Source of the DNA: Acidimicrobiia bacterium
Lineage (GTDB): Bacteria; Actinomycetota; Acidimicrobiia; Spongiisociales; UBA11373
DNA length: 64,000 nt
Assembly: GCA_040902765.1 (NCBI GenBank)
Contig: JBBDWO010000007.1
Coordinates: 84,113 to 148,112 of the forward strand
Direction: 5' to 3'
Positions 16,589 through 25,653 of this stretch are shown here, one piece after another (the first letter of the stretch is position 1; every line of letters starts with the position of its first letter). Made by a program: the position numbers and the translations under genes. Under the pieces are notes generated by a model that was not told the origin of the DNA, did not search any database, and worked only from the letters and a program-made list of their open reading frames with translations.

Positions 16589-17782
16589 GTGAACCGGGTG
16601 ATCCCACGGACCGGGGTAGCGTTCCTTCCGGTGAGCCTGAGCTTCTTCCTCCGCGTCGTCCCGCGCCCGATCCGTCGGCTGATCCGTCGGGTCCCCGGCG
16701 CCGCCACCCTCGTGCGGCGCCTCACGGCGACTCCCAAGGGTCCGCCGTCGGCGCCCGGTTCACTACGGCCTGTGGTGTACCTGCCCACCTGGGAGCGATG
16801 GGGGTCGATGCGCCAGCGCCCCCAGTATCTCGTCGATGCTTTGGCGCGTGCCGGGCATCCGGCGTACTTTGTCGATCGGTCGGTGCGGCGGTCCCAGGTG
16901 GTCGACGGGGTGACGGTGGTTCCCTCGCTACGCCATGTGCCGGGTGCCCACCCGATTCTCTATGTGCACTTCGCTCCGCTGCGCGACCTCATGGGCCGCT
17001 TCACCGCCCCGGTGGTGATCTACGACATCCTCGACGATCTCAGCATCTACGACGAAGGCGAGGTAGGGCTGCCCGGGCGACATCGGGTCCGCACCCACCA
17101 TCGTCCACTCATCGAGGAGGCCGCCGCCGTCATCGCCTCCTCGGCTGCCCTCGTCGAGCGTCATCGCGGCGAGCGGCCCGACCTGCTGCTCGTAGAGAAC
17201 GGCGTCGACGTCGAGCGCTTCTCGACCCCGCGGCCCCGCCCGTCCGACCTCCCCTCCGGCCAACCGGTGATCGGCTACCACGGTGCGATCGCCCGCTGGT
17301 TCGACTTTGCCCTGCTGGAATCCGTCGCAGCCGCCAACCCGGGATGGGAGTTCGTCCTGGTGGGCCCCGTACTCGCCGAGGTCGCCGCCGAGGCGGCCCG
17401 GGTGGGGCAAGCCGACAACGTCCACTTCCTCGGTGAGCGCACCAGCGACGACGTCATCGGGTATGTGCAGGCGTTCGACGTCGGCGTGGTGTGGTTCGTG
17501 GTGAACCACCTGACCGAGGCCGTCAGCCCACTCAAACTCTTCGAATACCTCGCCGCCGACACACCTGCGGTGTCCACCCCGCTGCCAGCGGCCGCGGTCC
17601 CCACCGTCCGAGTCGCCGACACCGCGACGGCGATATCGTCGGCGATCCGGGAGGCGCTCGACACGGCGGACGAGGAGGCGCCGGAGCGGCGAGCAGCCGC
17701 TGCAGATGCCGACTGGTCGCGCCGGGTGGCCCCGCTCGTCGCCCACCTCGATGAGGCCGCCCTACGGACGGTGCCTGAGTGA
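16589..17782 (+). CDS. Glycosyltransferase, GT4-like (GT-B fold)
   Basis: A 397-residue protein. A basic N-terminal segment (RPIRRLIRR) may touch the membrane. The N-domain has WERWGSMRQRPQYL, typical of GTs that begin by mentioning the prey sugar-donor face. The C-domain has VIGYHGAIARW, NVHFLGER and the nucleotide-sugar-binding region SPLKLFEYLAADTPAVST, where E of EYLA is the conserved acidic residue. GTG 16589 is the longest start; a second GTG lies at 16598. The gene overlaps the next one by 4 bases (GTGA), so the two are coupled. It is related to the 537-residue enzyme at 22319. Donor and acceptor are unknown. Confidence 0.85.
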   Translation: MNRVIPRTGVAFLPVSLSFFLRVVPRPIRRLIRRVPGAATLVRRLTATPKGPPSAPGSLRPVVYLPTWERWGSMRQRPQYLVDALARAGHPAYFVDRSVRRSQVVDGVTVVPSLRHVPGAHPILYVHFAPLRDLMGRFTAPVVIYDILDDLSIYDEGEVGLPGRHRVRTHHRPLIEEAAAVIASSAALVERHRGERPDLLLVENGVDVERFSTPRPRPSDLPSGQPVIGYHGAIARWFDFALLESVAAANPGWEFVLVGPVLAEVAAEAARVGQADNVHFLGERTSDDVIGYVQAFDVGVVWFVVNHLTEAVSPLKLFEYLAADTPAVSTPLPAAAVPTVRVADTATAISSAIREALDTADEEAPERRAAAADADWSRRVAPLVAHLDEAALRTVPE

Positions 17783-20337
17783 GCCGACGAGTCATCTTCG
17801 TAACCCAGGACCACGAGGGCTTGCATGGAGGCGGCGCCGGGACGCTCGTCGGCGAAGTGGCACGCCGGCTCACCGGCACCGGATGTGAAGTCACCATGGT
17901 GGTTGCTTCACCTGATGCTGAAGCGGCGACCGGCGACGGGTACGAGACGGTGCCCGTCACCGTTTCGGAACCCGACGGATCGCTCGGGTGGTTCGTCGGA
18001 AGGTCGCAGGCGATCTCGGATCGGCTCGGCCAACTCGTCGCTGAGACCGGGCCAGTGGATCTCGTCGAGTTCACCGACTTCGAGGCCCCGGCGCTGTGGA
18101 CACTCATCCACCGCCACGCGCTGGGGCTCGATCGGACTCGAATCGCCATCAGGCTCCACGGCCCGATCGAGGCGATCACCGACGCTATCGGGGCGGCGCC
18201 ACCCCCCATGGATGGGATCGGCGCGATGGAGCGCCTGGCGCTTCCAATGGCCGATGCGGTGCTGGTGCCGTCGTCTGCCGTAGGGGCGTGGGCGATCGAC
18301 CGGTATGGCCTCGACCCCGAGCGCATCGTGGTGGCCCCTCCCGCCGTCGTCGATGTTCTCCAGGTGGGTTGGACTCCGTCGGCGTCGCCGACCTTTGCTG
18401 CTCTCGGGCGTCTCTCCGAGACGAAGGGAACCGACCTGCTGGTAGATGCCTTTGGTGCGGTACTCGACCGGCACCCCGACGCTCGCCTCGTCCTCGTCGG
18501 TCCGGACGGCTGGTCGGCGCTCGAGCACCGCCCGATGACGGAGGTGCTGCGGGATCGAATTCCTCGCGACCGAGCCGATCAGGTCGAATTCGTCGGTGCA
18601 CTCCTACGCGACGAGGCGCTCGCCAGATTGGCCGGTGCGTGGGTGGTGGTGATCAGCAGCCGCTACGAGTCGTTCTGTCTGGCCGCCCATGAGGCTCGTC
18701 GGGCAGGCATCCCAGTGGTCGTCCCCGATCTCCCGGCATTCGACGCCTACCGAACGGGCGCCGGGTTCGCCTTCTTCGACGGGTCCGCCGTTGACCTTGC
18801 CAACACCCTGGTCGAGATCGCCTCCGACCGCGGCATCGTCGAGCGCTTGGCTGCGGAGCCAGCCCCCGCCGTCGGTGACCCAACCGCCGCCTACCTGGGT
18901 CCCCTCCCTGAGGCTCGCCATGCGCGTAGCCAGGCTGGCCTGGCCACGGCGGCCGCACAGCGTCTGGACGGCTTGCTGCGACCTGCGTCCACCTGGTGGT
19001 CACGGCCGGCGCGATCAGTGCTGCGTGCGCTCCCGGCGCCGGTGGCGCGGGTGCTCGTCCGACTGGTACCCGCCCGGCTCAAGGACAGGTTCCGGGCCGG
19101 TGCCTCCTGGCCGGAGGAGGAGGCGCGTCGGCGTGCCGAGCGTCGCCTTAGGGACATGCGCCGTCGGATCGAGCAGGGGGAGTTTCCCGACGAGTCCGGC
19201 CCGACCATCTCGGTCGTCATCCCCTGTTTCGACCAGGGCCAGTGGGTCACTGATGCCGTGGTCAGTGTCTTCGAACAGGAGCACCGGTCGTGGGAGGTCA
19301 TCCTCGTCGACGACGGGTCGACCGACCCCGACACCATCGCCATCCTGGACGACCTCGCCAGGTGGCCGCGGGTGCGTTCGATCCGACAGGACAACCGGGG
19401 TCTGTCGTCGGCGCGTAATGTCGGGATGGAGGCTGCTCGGGGGGAGTACCTGATCCCGCTCGATGCCGACGACGAGATCACCCCGCGGTTCATGGCCGAT
19501 CTGCTGGGTCGTCTCGAGGCGAACCCGCGAGCCGCCTTCGCCCACTGCTGGGCGGAGCTGTTCGGCGACGTGCATGCCCTCTGGGCCACGCGGCCACCCA
19601 ACCCGTATTGGGAGCGATGCTCCAACTCGGTGGTCGGTTGCGTGCTCATGAGACGCGAGGCGTGGAAGGCGGTTGGCGGCTACGACGAGACCATGCGTGA
19701 CGGCAACGAGGACTGGGAGCTGTGGGTGCGTCTCGCCGCCGCCGGATGGGAGCAGGTACGGGTGATGGAACCTCTGTTTCGTTACCGCAAACACGGCGAG
19801 ACCATGTCGGTGGCCACCGAGTCACAGTTCGAACGGGGGAGAGCACAGATCGTCGAGCGGCATCCCGACCTGTACACCGCTGAGGCGCTGCGCTCCCTCA
19901 AGCAGCGCTGGTACCCGGCGCTCACGCTCATCAGCGACGCCGCCGTCGACGAGTCCCATGACGAGGTGGAGGTGGTGCCCGGCCCGCCCGATCGGGGCGT
20001 CGCCGCATCGTTTGGCAAGTACGTCGCTGATAGGCGTGGTGCCACCTGGCCGTTGAGTGTCGCCATGGACCTCGTACGGCGTCTCGAAGCCGAACCCGAT
20101 GCAGCGTGGGCGACCCACAGCGCGACCGGTGCCGCGGTGTGGCGTCGCTGGTGTCTCGTCGATCCCGGAGCCGATCCGCGAGGCGGTGTGCGGGGTACCG
20201 GTGCCGCGCCAGGTGGCGATCTGCAGCCGGGTGCCTACCCCGACCCGGAGTGGATGGTCGACAGGGCGCTCGTTCCCGAAGGTGCTCGGCTGCTCAGGCA
20301 CCGTCCGGAAGAAGACGCACTGACGCCTGAGGGGTGA
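17779..20337 (+). CDS. Bifunctional glycosyltransferase: GT4 domain fused to GT2 domain
   Basis: An 852-residue protein. Residues 1 to about 400 are GT4-like: GLHGGGAGTLVGEVARRL near the start, LGRLSETKGTDLLVDAF, and SSRYESFCLAAHEARRAGIP. A basic linker follows. Residues about 475-700 are GT-A family 2: TISVVIPCFDQGQW, VDDGSTD, and LDADDEI (metal-binding DxD). Such fusions add two successive sugars. The start GTG overlaps the previous stop. The C-terminal 100 residues are not recognised. This is probably the second enzyme of the short GT operon. Confidence 0.85.
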   Translation: MSRRVIFVTQDHEGLHGGGAGTLVGEVARRLTGTGCEVTMVVASPDAEAATGDGYETVPVTVSEPDGSLGWFVGRSQAISDRLGQLVAETGPVDLVEFTDFEAPALWTLIHRHALGLDRTRIAIRLHGPIEAITDAIGAAPPPMDGIGAMERLALPMADAVLVPSSAVGAWAIDRYGLDPERIVVAPPAVVDVLQVGWTPSASPTFAALGRLSETKGTDLLVDAFGAVLDRHPDARLVLVGPDGWSALEHRPMTEVLRDRIPRDRADQVEFVGALLRDEALARLAGAWVVVISSRYESFCLAAHEARRAGIPVVVPDLPAFDAYRTGAGFAFFDGSAVDLANTLVEIASDRGIVERLAAEPAPAVGDPTAAYLGPLPEARHARSQAGLATAAAQRLDGLLRPASTWWSRPARSVLRALPAPVARVLVRLVPARLKDRFRAGASWPEEEARRRAERRLRDMRRRIEQGEFPDESGPTISVVIPCFDQGQWVTDAVVSVFEQEHRSWEVILVDDGSTDPDTIAILDDLARWPRVRSIRQDNRGLSSARNVGMEAARGEYLIPLDADDEITPRFMADLLGRLEANPRAAFAHCWAELFGDVHALWATRPPNPYWERCSNSVVGCVLMRREAWKAVGGYDETMRDGNEDWELWVRLAAAGWEQVRVMEPLFRYRKHGETMSVATESQFERGRAQIVERHPDLYTAEALRSLKQRWYPALTLISDAAVDESHDEVEVVPGPPDRGVAASFGKYVADRRGATWPLSVAMDLVRRLEAEPDAAWATHSATGAAVWRRWCLVDPGADPRGGVRGTGAAPGGDLQPGAYPDPEWMVDRALVPEGARLLRHRPEEDALTPEG

Positions 20338-20343
20338 TCCACG

Positions 20344-20757
20344 TCAGCTCTCGGAGTCGAGGGACTGCAGAAACTCCTGAGGTGAGACCACCGGGAGGGT
20401 GTCGGTGGTGCCAAACAGGTGCCCATCGCCCGTAACGATCAACGCCTGGGTGACTTCGGCCAACACGATCAGGTAGTCATCGCCCGGATCGGGCGACGGT
20501 GTCGTGGGGGGCCGCCCGGGGTCGTCGGTGAGCCCTGCCTGGCGTCGGAGCAGGTCGATGAACTCGGTCGCCTCGCTCGCCGAGATGCGGTGACTGATCT
20601 TCGGGTAGGCGAGGGTTCGTTCGAGCTCCTCGAGGAGCAGTGGTGAGACGATCATCTCGAAAGCACCGTCGAACCACCGTTGGAGGATCTGTCCCGGCGA
20701 ACCGTGTGGCGTCAGGAGGGCCGAAACCAAGACGTTCGTGTCGAGGACGACCCGCAC
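20344..20757 (-). CDS. PIN-domain toxin (VapC-like ribonuclease)
   Basis: A 137-residue protein starting at GTG. The PIN acidic residues are visible: D6 in MRVVLDTNVLVSAL, E43/E46 in LEELERTL, and the DPGDDYLIVLA and VTGDGHLF regions. This places it with the putative type II toxin PIN family (RNA cleavage). It starts 3 bp after the antitoxin stop, the usual antitoxin-toxin order, and converges with the glycosyltransferase upstream. Confidence 0.85.
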   Translation of the reverse strand: MRVVLDTNVLVSALLTPHGSPGQILQRWFDGAFEMIVSPLLLEELERTLAYPKISHRISASEATEFIDLLRRQAGLTDDPGRPPTTPSPDPGDDYLIVLAEVTQALIVTGDGHLFGTTDTLPVVSPQEFLQSLDSES

Positions 20758-20760
20758 GTT

Positions 20761-20991
20761 TCAGGAGCGTGGGTTGCGAGTGGCGTGTTGTGCCTCGACG
20801 GCGAGCGCCATCGCCTCATCCTCGGGGAGGTCGTTGCGTGCCCAGAGGCGAGCGACGAGGTCGATACCGAGGTCACGCCGCAGTGACTCCTCGATGACCT
20901 CGCTGTCGCCCCTCCCGGTACGCGCTGCCTTCACTTTGACCGCTCGCAGAACGTCTTCGTCGATGGTCAGCGTTGTCCGTGTCTTCTTCAT
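20761..20991 (-). CDS. Ribbon-helix-helix antitoxin
   Basis: A 76-residue protein. RTTLTIDEDVLRAVKVKAAR is a ribbon-helix-helix DNA-binding segment (beta strand then helix). The C-terminal half (LWARNDLPEDEAMALAVEAQ) would bind and neutralise the PIN toxin. It precedes the toxin with 3 bp between. A 10-bp palindrome just upstream is a likely autoregulatory site. Confidence 0.85.
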   Translation of the reverse strand: MKKTRTTLTIDEDVLRAVKVKAARTGRGDSEVIEESLRRDLGIDLVARLWARNDLPEDEAMALAVEAQHATRNPRS

Positions 20992-21007
20992 GATGCCCGC
21001 ATCATAA

Positions 21008-21017
21008 CATCATGATG
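21008..21017. promoter_or_regulatory. Palindromic operator candidate of the toxin-antitoxin pair
   Basis: CATCATGATG is a perfect 10-bp palindrome 17 bp upstream of the antitoxin ATG, in a locally AT-rich stretch (catcataacatcatgatg). RHH antitoxins commonly bind such sites. Confidence 0.45.
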
Positions 21018-21036
21018 CCGTGATGTCAGGATCTGA

Positions 21037-21993
21037 TCAGCCGGATTGTCTCCACCGCTGCGGGTCCGGGTTCCGCTTGGCCGTGGCCGCTCCGACGACG
21101 AATCCGACGGCCTCGGCTGCGGATGCGACGAAGTAGGCGACCGGTAGGTAGAGGTACTTCATGAAGCCGTGGGCGTGGCGATACTTGGGCCAGGTGCTCA
21201 TCAGCATCTTCGTGAACAGCGGCACCAGAGCCACCGGAATCAGCCACGGTTGAAACACCGCGGCAAGACCGACGGCCAACCCGGTCAACCCGTACACCTT
21301 GGCCAGGTGCTTCAACTCGTAGTTGCGCATCCCCGACAGCCCGTCGCCCCGACCCCAGCGATACACGGTCACCCACAGCGAAGCCAGCCCCGACGGAGGC
21401 CGCCAGCGCACCACAGCCTCTGGGACGAACCGTGCCCGGTAGCCAGCGGCGCGCAACTCTTCGGCATAGGCGCTGTCTTCGGCGACGAGATAGGTGGTGG
21501 GAAATCCTCCGACTCGCTGCCAGGCCGCCTTGGTGAAGGCCAGGGACCGCGCCGACGGCGTGAAGTCGTCGGGATCGACCTCGTCAATGGTGTACACCAT
21601 CACCAGGCCGATGCAGGTGGACAGCAATGTTCGGCCCTCGGGCCGATAGAAGCCGGCCACCCACTCGGCACCGCCATCGAAGGCGGCGGCGATGTGTTCC
21701 AGCCAGTCGGGTTCGGCGAAGCATCCCCCATCGATGCAGGCGACCCGGCCGGTGGTGGTGGCGGCGATCGCCGTGTTGCGCCCCACCGTGCGGTCCCCCG
21801 GCTGGTGGATCACCCGCACCGACGAATGTTCGCCGGCGAGGCGCTCCAGGATCTCGACGGTGCCGTCGGTGGAACCGGCGTCGGTCACCACGACCTCGTG
21901 GGGTGGATGGGTCTGTTCGAGGACCGAGCGGATCACGGCCTCCACGTCGTCGGCCTCGTTGAACAGCGTTGTGATGACTGAGATCTGCAGCAT
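21037..21993 (-). CDS. Glycosyltransferase family 2 with C-terminal membrane segments
   Basis: A 318-residue protein. The GT-A start is clear: MLQISVITTLFNEADDV, VTDAGSTDGT, and the CIDGGCF segment at the usual DxD position. WGRGDGLSGMRNYE lies near 230. Hydrophobic segments at about 245-268 and 285-305 place the C-terminus in the membrane. The family transfers sugars from NDP-donors to lipid or glycan acceptors. The gene is transcribed opposite to its GT neighbours, upstream of the toxin-antitoxin pair but separated from it by only about 45 bp. Confidence 0.8.
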   Translation of the reverse strand: MLQISVITTLFNEADDVEAVIRSVLEQTHPPHEVVVTDAGSTDGTVEILERLAGEHSSVRVIHQPGDRTVGRNTAIAATTTGRVACIDGGCFAEPDWLEHIAAAFDGGAEWVAGFYRPEGRTLLSTCIGLVMVYTIDEVDPDDFTPSARSLAFTKAAWQRVGGFPTTYLVAEDSAYAEELRAAGYRARFVPEAVVRWRPPSGLASLWVTVYRWGRGDGLSGMRNYELKHLAKVYGLTGLAVGLAAVFQPWLIPVALVPLFTKMLMSTWPKYRHAHGFMKYLYLPVAYFVASAAEAVGFVVGAATAKRNPDPQRWRQSG

Positions 21994-22045
21994 GTGTCCT
22001 CCGGTGGGGGCATTGTGGTCGTGAGCGGTCGAGACCCTGTCTCTT

Positions 22046-22291
22046 TCTCCCCCTCCGTCAGCGGACTATGTCCGCTGCCACCTCCCCCTGCGGGGGAGGG
22101 AACCAAGAGGGGGACTCCCGGTCATTGCCCCTCTCTTGCGGTCCCTCCCCCCGAAGGGGGGAGTACCGCCGGGAGCGAAGCGAGCGGCGGGGAGGGGGGA
22201 GGGCGAACCCTACGTAGGCCTCGCGACGCGTCACCCCTCCCCCTCCGTCACCGGCCTGCGGCCGCCGCCACCTCCCCCTGCGGGGGAGGAA
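22046..22291 (+). repeat. Cluster of palindromic REP-like elements
   Basis: Two copies (22046-22102 and 22221-22291) of ctccccctccgtcagcgg...ccgcyrccacctccccctgc, each ending in the palindrome cccctgcgggg, flank a third element (22141-22206: ccccccgaagggggg, then gagcgaagcgagcggcgggg). The same unit lies at 15572-15640. No gene is seen between 21994 and 22318. Confidence 0.75.
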
Positions 22292-22318
22292 AGTGTGGGG
22301 GACCGGTAGGGTGACCGC

Positions 22319-23932
22319 GTGCCGATGTGGCTGAAGCGGTTGATCCGTCCCCTCATCCCTGATCGCCTCATGGCCCGGTATCGGCTGCGTCAGCACTCTC
22401 GGCAGGCTCGCGTCAACGTGGATGTCCTCCTGTCCGACAGTGCCCCTGCCCGTCGATGGTTGTCGACGACACCCGACACCTACCGCGTCGGCGTCGGCCG
22501 CGGGCTCCAGCCCGGCGGATCACCCGTAGGGGTCGTCGTTCTGGGCGATGCGACCCACCGTGACGCCGCCGTGTGGGCACTCGCCCACACCGGAGCGGAT
22601 GCGGCCATCGTCGGCGCCACCACCCGCCCCCGGCTGGTCGGGCGGCGGCGCACCGAGCCCTCGATCTTGCCCGAGACGGTGGTCGTCTCCTCCGAGATCC
22701 ATGACGAAGTGGATGGAGTGCCTCACGGGGATCTCGTCGGATTCGTCGACCGGCTGCGACAGGCGGGCGCCCACCTGACGGTCATCCCCACCGCGGTGGC
22801 CCCCGGCCGCCCCCGGCGCAATGATCCGGTCGAGGCGCCGGTCGTGGTCATGTTCGCCGGGGTTCCTATGCACGATGTCGGTGGTGGTTCGCGCACCACG
22901 CAACTCGCCCTCGAGCTGCTGCGCCGGGGGGTCGCGGTGGTCTACGTCTCGGTGTTCGGCAGCGACGAGGGCACCGATCTCGGCGTGCGGTACGTTCATC
23001 CCCGGCTCGAGCAGGTGCGGCTCGACGGATTCGATCCCGATCACTTCGTGGAGCGGGCGAAGGTGCCAGGGTGGGTGCTCATAGAGATTCCGCTGGACGC
23101 TCTGCGCGACCCGGTGAGTCGACTCACCGATCGTGGATGGCGGGTGGCATACGACGTGATCGACCACTGGACGGATCGTGCCCTCGGCGGCGAGTGGTAT
23201 CGGGCCGACACCGAGCGATGGTTCCTCACCCATTCTGATGCGGTGCTGGCGTCGGCGCCCGACCTCGTGGCCACAGCTCGGGCCGGTGGTGCCGCCGAAC
23301 CGGTGCTCATCCCCAACGCCGTCAACGAAGCGGTATTCGGCGGAGGTGAGGTGCCGCCTCCGGAGGACCTCCCGGATGCCGAGCCGCTCATCGGGTACCA
23401 CGGTTCGCTCTACGGCGACTGGATCGACTGGGCCTCGATCGCCGCCGTGGCGACCGCGTTCCCGAATGCTGCCGTCGTGCTCATCGGTGATGCCTCCAAG
23501 GGTCATCCACCGATGCCCGAGAACGTCCACTTCCTCGGGCTCAAGGCACAGTCGGATCTCCCCGCCTACCTCCAGCGATTCGCCGTGGGACTCGTACCGT
23601 TCACCGTCTCCGACACCACCCACGCGGTGAGTCCCCTGAAGGTTTACGAGTACCTCGCCTGCGGTGTGCCGGTGGCGGCGCCGCCGCTGCGCGCCCTGGA
23701 GGGACTCGACGGCGTGGTCGTCGATGACGATCTGCCGTTAGCGGTTACGCGAGCTCTGGCGGGCGAGCCACCGGACGGCTCAGCAGCCTTGGCCGCGCAT
23801 TCGTGGCGGCAGCGTGCCGAACTCATTCTTGACCGGCTCGGCCTCCTGCTTCTTGGGGGCATTGATGCCCCGGCGCGCATCGTGGTTCGTCCGGTGACCC
23901 ACCACGCGCCGGCGGCCCGTCGGCTCGGCTGA
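22319..23932 (+). CDS. Glycosyltransferase, GT4-like
   Basis: A 537-residue protein starting at GTG. The first 170 residues are a Rossmann-like N-domain without a clear match. The central region (VVVMFAGVPMHDVGGGSRTT) begins the GT-B core. The C-domain has LIGYHGSLYGDW, NVHFLGLK and SPLKVYEYLACGVPVAAPPL, closely parallel to the enzyme at 16589 (SPLKLFEYLAADTPAVST). It is probably a sugar transferase for the exported glycan. It directly precedes the ABC exporter genes. Confidence 0.85.
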   Translation: MPMWLKRLIRPLIPDRLMARYRLRQHSRQARVNVDVLLSDSAPARRWLSTTPDTYRVGVGRGLQPGGSPVGVVVLGDATHRDAAVWALAHTGADAAIVGATTRPRLVGRRRTEPSILPETVVVSSEIHDEVDGVPHGDLVGFVDRLRQAGAHLTVIPTAVAPGRPRRNDPVEAPVVVMFAGVPMHDVGGGSRTTQLALELLRRGVAVVYVSVFGSDEGTDLGVRYVHPRLEQVRLDGFDPDHFVERAKVPGWVLIEIPLDALRDPVSRLTDRGWRVAYDVIDHWTDRALGGEWYRADTERWFLTHSDAVLASAPDLVATARAGGAAEPVLIPNAVNEAVFGGGEVPPPEDLPDAEPLIGYHGSLYGDWIDWASIAAVATAFPNAAVVLIGDASKGHPPMPENVHFLGLKAQSDLPAYLQRFAVGLVPFTVSDTTHAVSPLKVYEYLACGVPVAAPPLRALEGLDGVVVDDDLPLAVTRALAGEPPDGSAALAAHSWRQRAELILDRLGLLLLGGIDAPARIVVRPVTHHAPAARRLG

Positions 23933-24019
23933 CCGAGGATAGGTGCGGGGCGCTGGTATCGTCCCGGCGGTCCAGCCACGCGGGCTCAATGAGCTGCCTG
24001 CTCCAGACTGCGAGTTCCA

Positions 24020-24853
24020 GTGACCTCCCGATCGAACGCGATCTACGACTCTGACCAGCCAAGAACGCCCTTGGTGACCGAGTTTCGCAACCTGTGGGAG
24101 TTCCGTGGGCTGCTGCGGTTGCTCGTCACCCGGGACCTCACCATCCGCTACAAGCGCTCGACGCTCGGCGTGTGGTGGACGCTGCTCAATCCGCTGCTGA
24201 CGATGTCGATCCTGTGGATCGTCTTCAGCCAGTTCTTTCGCTTCCAGATCCCCGACGTCCCGTTCGCCGTGTACCTGCTGTCGGGGGTGCTCCTCGTCAC
24301 CTTTTTCGCCCAGGGAGTGAACGCAACGGGGGCGGCGATGGTGAACAACGCGGCCGTGTTGTCGAAGGTATACGTTCCCGCCGAAGTCTTCGCCTTCTCG
24401 TCGGCGATCGCGGCCGCCAGCAACTTCATGATCAGCCTCATCCCCTTGCTGATCATCCAATTGGCGACCGGCGTCGGTGTCCCATGGACCGCACTCCTCA
24501 TCCCCCTGCCGGTGCTGTGCCTGCTGGCCTTCACCGTCGGCGTCGGCCTGCTGGTGGCGGCGGCCGCCGTGTACTTCTACGACGTGCTCGACCTGACCGG
24601 TGTGTTCATCCAGCTGGTGTCGTACCTGGTGCCCACTTTCTATCCGATCACCATCGTTCCCGAGGGGTTCCGCTGGATCATCCACCTGAACCCGCTGTAC
24701 TCCTACCTGCGAGTGTTTCGCGGCTTCGTGTACGAGGGCGGGTTCGCCCCCGGCTGGAACTTCGCCGTCATGGGCGTGAGCGCCGTCGTCGTGCTCCTTC
24801 TCGGCGTCTGGGTGTTCTCGCGCAGCTGGAAGAACCTCGTGGTGCTGCTGTGA
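24020..24853 (+). CDS. wzm: Polysaccharide ABC-2 transporter permease (Wzm-like)
   Basis: A 277-residue integral membrane protein with six hydrophobic segments, the size and layout of Wzm/TagG permeases. LVTRDLTIRYKRSTLGVWW in the N-terminal cytoplasmic part is the conserved coupling segment of this family. With the ATPase downstream it exports a lipid-linked polysaccharide or teichoic-acid-type polymer. The start is GTG. Its TGA overlaps the ATPase GTG, so the two are translated together. Confidence 0.9.
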   Translation: MTSRSNAIYDSDQPRTPLVTEFRNLWEFRGLLRLLVTRDLTIRYKRSTLGVWWTLLNPLLTMSILWIVFSQFFRFQIPDVPFAVYLLSGVLLVTFFAQGVNATGAAMVNNAAVLSKVYVPAEVFAFSSAIAAASNFMISLIPLLIIQLATGVGVPWTALLIPLPVLCLLAFTVGVGLLVAAAAVYFYDVLDLTGVFIQLVSYLVPTFYPITIVPEGFRWIIHLNPLYSYLRVFRGFVYEGGFAPGWNFAVMGVSAVVVLLLGVWVFSRSWKNLVVLL

Positions 24854-25587
24854 CCGAGCCGACGATCGGCGTCACCGACCTGGGCCTGGCCTACCGCCTA
24901 ACGCGCAACCAGGCCTCCACACTCAAGGAGTTCGCCATCAGGGCGGTCAAGCGCCAGGTGTCTCACGAGAGGCTGTGGGCGGTGCGGGGCGTCAGCTTTG
25001 AAGTGTATCCCGGTGAGGTGTTCGCCCTGGTGGGGCCCAACGGTGCCGGCAAGAGCTCGCTGATGAAGACGGTGGCCCGGGTGCTGCCCCCCACCGAGGG
25101 CAGGGTGGTGGTGCGCGGCAGCGTGGCCCCGATGATCGAGTTGGGGGCCGGCTTCAACCCCGAGTTGACCGCCAACGAGAACATCGTCCTCTACGGCACC
25201 CTTCTGGGCCGTCGTCCCGAAGTGATGAGAGAGCGAGTTCCCGAGATCCTCGAGTGGGCCGAGTTGATCGAGTTCGGGGACGTTCCGGTGAGGAACTACT
25301 CGACGGGGATGCTCGCCCGCCTTGGTTTCGCGGTTGCCACCGACGTTCAACCCGATGTGCTCGTCATCGATGAGGTCCTCTCTGTCGGCGATGAGAGGTT
25401 CCAGACGAGGTCCAAGGCCCGCATGGCTTCACTCATGGACGGCGGTGCCGCGGTGCTCCTAGTCTCACACGCACTCGACCTGGTCGAGGAGATCGCAGAC
25501 CGGGTCCTATGGTTAGACCACGGATCGCCGATGATGGTTGGGGACCCGGACAAGGTCATCGCCGCCTATCGGGAGTGGAGTGAGTGA
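24850..25587 (+). CDS. wzt: Polysaccharide ABC transporter ATP-binding protein (Wzt-like)
   Basis: A 245-residue ATPase. Walker A GPNGAGKSS, signature NYSTGMLARLGF, Walker B PDVLVIDEVLSVGD and the switch His in LLVSHALDL are all intact. The open frame runs from 24094, but the part before 24850 is a shadow of the permease; GTG 24850 overlaps the permease stop. It is short and lacks the C-terminal carbohydrate-binding domain of some Wzt proteins, suggesting export does not depend on a glycan-end cap read by that domain. A decayed paralogue lies at 50731-50960. Confidence 0.92.
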   Translation: MTEPTIGVTDLGLAYRLTRNQASTLKEFAIRAVKRQVSHERLWAVRGVSFEVYPGEVFALVGPNGAGKSSLMKTVARVLPPTEGRVVVRGSVAPMIELGAGFNPELTANENIVLYGTLLGRRPEVMRERVPEILEWAELIEFGDVPVRNYSTGMLARLGFAVATDVQPDVLVIDEVLSVGDERFQTRSKARMASLMDGGAAVLLVSHALDLVEEIADRVLWLDHGSPMMVGDPDKVIAAYREWSE

Positions 25588-25653
25588 GGTGAGTGGCGGC
25601 AGCGTCGACCATCGGACCAATACCTCGGCCTCGAGCGTCCAAGGTCGAGCTGG

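Noticed and set aside
24094-24849. A long N-terminal extension of the Wzt ATPase
   Set aside because: It is Arg/Pro-rich shadow sequence of the permease gene; GTG 24850 fits the family length and the 4-base overlap.
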